Below, one piece after another: positions 40,084 through 41,357 of a stretch of DNA of 41,357 nt; the first letter of the stretch is position 1, and each line of letters starts with the position of its first letter. The position numbers were made by a program, and so were the translations under genes. Below the pieces are notes generated by a model that worked only from the letters and a program-made list of their open reading frames with translations, was not told where the DNA came from and ran no database searches. Origin of the DNA: UBA3537 sp038106885. Lineage in GTDB: Bacteria > Bacteroidota > Bacteroidia > Flavobacteriales > Flavobacteriaceae. The stretch is from positions 1-41,357 of the forward strand of contig JAYNFX010000008.1 of NCBI GenBank assembly GCA_038106885.1, read 5' to 3'.

Positions 40084-41357
40084 ATGGGAAAAGGATTTTT
40101 TAAGGTGCCAGCTGCGAAAAACGAAGCAGTTCTTTCATATGCCCCTGGTTCAGAAGAAAGAAAAAATGTGCTTAACGCTTACAAAAAAATGTACAATAAC
40201 AGTGTAGAAGTTCCAATGTATATCAATGGTGAGTATGTGAAAACAGACAAAACACTATTAATGAGTCCTCCTCACGATCATCAACATATCGTTGGGAAAT
40301 ATCACATTGCTGAAAAAAGTCATATTGAATTGGCAATTGATACTGCTCTTGAAGCCAAAGAAAAATGGTCACAAATGGAATGGGAACAAAGAGCAGCAAT
40401 TTTCCTAAGAGCAGCTGAGTTAATTGCAGGACCTTATCGCTCAAAAATTAATGCAGCTACTATGATGGCACAATCAAAGACTGTACACCAAGCAGAAATT
40501 GATGCTGCTTGTGAATTTATTGACTTCCTGAGATTCAATGTTGAATTCATGACTAAGATATATTCAGATCAGCCCAAAAGCACAAGCGAAACCTGGAACA
40601 GAATTGAATACCGTCCTTTAGAAGGCTTTACATACGCTATCACTCCTTTCAATTTTACTGCAATAGCAGGAAATCTTCCTGCTTGCATGGCTTTGATGGG
40701 TAATGTAGTCGTTTGGAAACCAAGTGATAGTCAAATCTATTCTGCAAAAATAATTTTAGATGTTTTTGAAGAAGCAGGAGTTCCTCCAGGTGTCATTAAT
40801 ACAGTTTTTGGAGATCCAGTTTTAATAACAAATACTGTGCTTTCAAACCCTAATTTTTCTGGACTTCATTTCACTGGATCAACATTTGTTTTTAAAGAAT
40901 TATGGAAACAAATAGGGGCTAACATACATAAATATAATACTTACCCCAGGATTGTTGGTGAAACTGGGGGTAAGGATTTTATTGTTGCACACAAATCTGC
41001 TAACCCAAGACAAGTAGCTACTGGAATTATTAGAGGTGCATTTGAATTCCAAGGACAAAAATGTAGTGCCGCATCAAGAGCTTATTTGCCAAAATCAATG
41101 TGGAAAGAAATTGAAAAATTATTAAATGATGACCTAAATTCAATTAAAATGGGATCCCCTGAAGATTTGTCAAACTTTGTAACTGCTGTCATTCATGAAG
41201 CATCCTTTGATAAAATTGTTGGGTATATTGAAAATGCAAAGAATAATAAAGATGTTGAAATCATATTTGGAGGTAAGTATGATAAAACCGTAGGATACTT
41301 CATTGAACCTACAGTATTATTAACTACTAATCCAAATTATGAAACAATGCATACTGA
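40084..41357 (+). CDS. L-glutamate gamma-semialdehyde (1-pyrroline-5-carboxylate) dehydrogenase, 3' end outside window
   Basis: The frame from ATG 40084 stays open for 424 codons to the window edge. It reads MGKGFFKVPAAKNEAVLSYA, the characteristic Bacteroidota P5C dehydrogenase N-terminus, followed by SPPHDHQHIVGKYH, ITPFNFTAIAGNLPACMALM and HFTGSTFVFKELWK. The catalytic pair is Glu293 (VGETGGKDFIV) and Cys327 (FQGQKCSAASRAY). The enzyme oxidises the proline/ornithine breakdown product to glutamate with NAD. The fused proline dehydrogenase of PutA is absent at the N-terminus, so this is the separate enzyme (PruA/RocA type). It starts 65 bases after apaG. Confidence 0.95.
   Translation, partial: MGKGFFKVPAAKNEAVLSYAPGSEERKNVLNAYKKMYNNSVEVPMYINGEYVKTDKTLLMSPPHDHQHIVGKYHIAEKSHIELAIDTALEAKEKWSQMEWEQRAAIFLRAAELIAGPYRSKINAATMMAQSKTVHQAEIDAACEFIDFLRFNVEFMTKIYSDQPKSTSETWNRIEYRPLEGFTYAITPFNFTAIAGNLPACMALMGNVVVWKPSDSQIYSAKIILDVFEEAGVPPGVINTVFGDPVLITNTVLSNPNFSGLHFTGSTFVFKELWKQIGANIHKYNTYPRIVGETGGKDFIVAHKSANPRQVATGIIRGAFEFQGQKCSAASRAYLPKSMWKEIEKLLNDDLNSIKMGSPEDLSNFVTAVIHEASFDKIVGYIENAKNNKDVEIIFGGKYDKTVGYFIEPTVLLTTNPNYETMHT

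Noticed and set aside
1..41357. Mobile elements, CRISPR arrays, phage or defence genes
   Set aside because: No transposase, integrase, direct-repeat array or defence-family motif was seen on either strand, and the gene order is that of a conserved chromosomal region.

Overview
This window is AT-rich, gene-dense chromosomal DNA from a member of the Bacteroidota, most likely a marine Flavobacteriia-type bacterium. The evidence is the gene content and order: rsfS-ftsH-LUD-cdsA-psd; DUF5103 (type IX secretion plug)-apaG-P5C dehydrogenase; a six-gene nqrA-F operon with apbE nearby; and Bacteroidota-type -7 elements (TAnnTTTG) before several genes. Genes are packed tightly, with stops abutting or overlapping between convergent genes and many TTG starts. 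I see no insertion sequences, phage genes, CRISPR array, rRNA or tRNA, and no gene-free stretch over 300 bases. The content is mainly housekeeping, with one catabolic island.

Region by region. (1) 1-4503, plus strand: end of rsfS, ftsH, a LUD-domain protein, cdsA, psd and an acyl-CoA-binding protein, a membrane protease and phospholipid block. It meets valS (minus) stop to stop at 4503/4504. (2) 7279-13020, plus: a DUF1573 secreted protein with its own terminator, a class I aminotransferase, murB, a small four-cysteine membrane protein, an ECF sigma factor overlapping an Nramp-like transporter, and lipA. lpxK comes from the other strand and overlaps the lipA end. (3) 14069-16688, plus: Nif3/DUF34 protein, a coiled-coil 'zinc ribbon' protein that has lost its cysteines, a terminator, and lipoprotein MsrA. 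(4) 16760-24415, plus: a kynurenine degradation operon containing kynurenine monooxygenase, kynureninase, 3-hydroxyanthranilate dioxygenase, ACMS decarboxylase, aminomuconate semialdehyde dehydrogenase and a RidA-type aminomuconate deaminase. Together these take kynurenine through 3-hydroxykynurenine, 3-hydroxyanthranilate, ACMS, 2-aminomuconate semialdehyde and 2-aminomuconate to oxalocrotonate. An SDR protein without the usual catalytic Tyr/Lys and an O-methyltransferase are in the same run. Tryptophan 2,3-dioxygenase and kynurenine formamidase are not in the window.

(5) 24421-30791: tatA and a carboxypeptidase-regulatory-like protein (minus), pepE (plus), a GNAT acetyltransferase (minus), then gpmI, map, a DUF3050 protein and a methyltransferase (plus). 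(6) 30778-38224, minus: the Na+-pumping NADH:quinone reductase operon nqrABCDEF, a terminator, a small conserved protein of unknown function, and apbE, whose product attaches FMN to NqrB and NqrC. (7) 38379-41357, plus: the T9SS plug-like DUF5103 protein, apaG, and a 1-pyrroline-5-carboxylate dehydrogenase that runs off the window.

The observations most worth following up are a series of enzymes or domains whose expected key residues are absent: the dioxygenase auxiliary iron site, the zinc ribbon, the SDR catalytic pair and the Nramp metal-binding motifs. Two small uncharacterised proteins, in the sigma/Nramp and nqr/apbE neighbourhoods, are also of interest. All functional calls come from reading protein motifs by eye; no database search was run.
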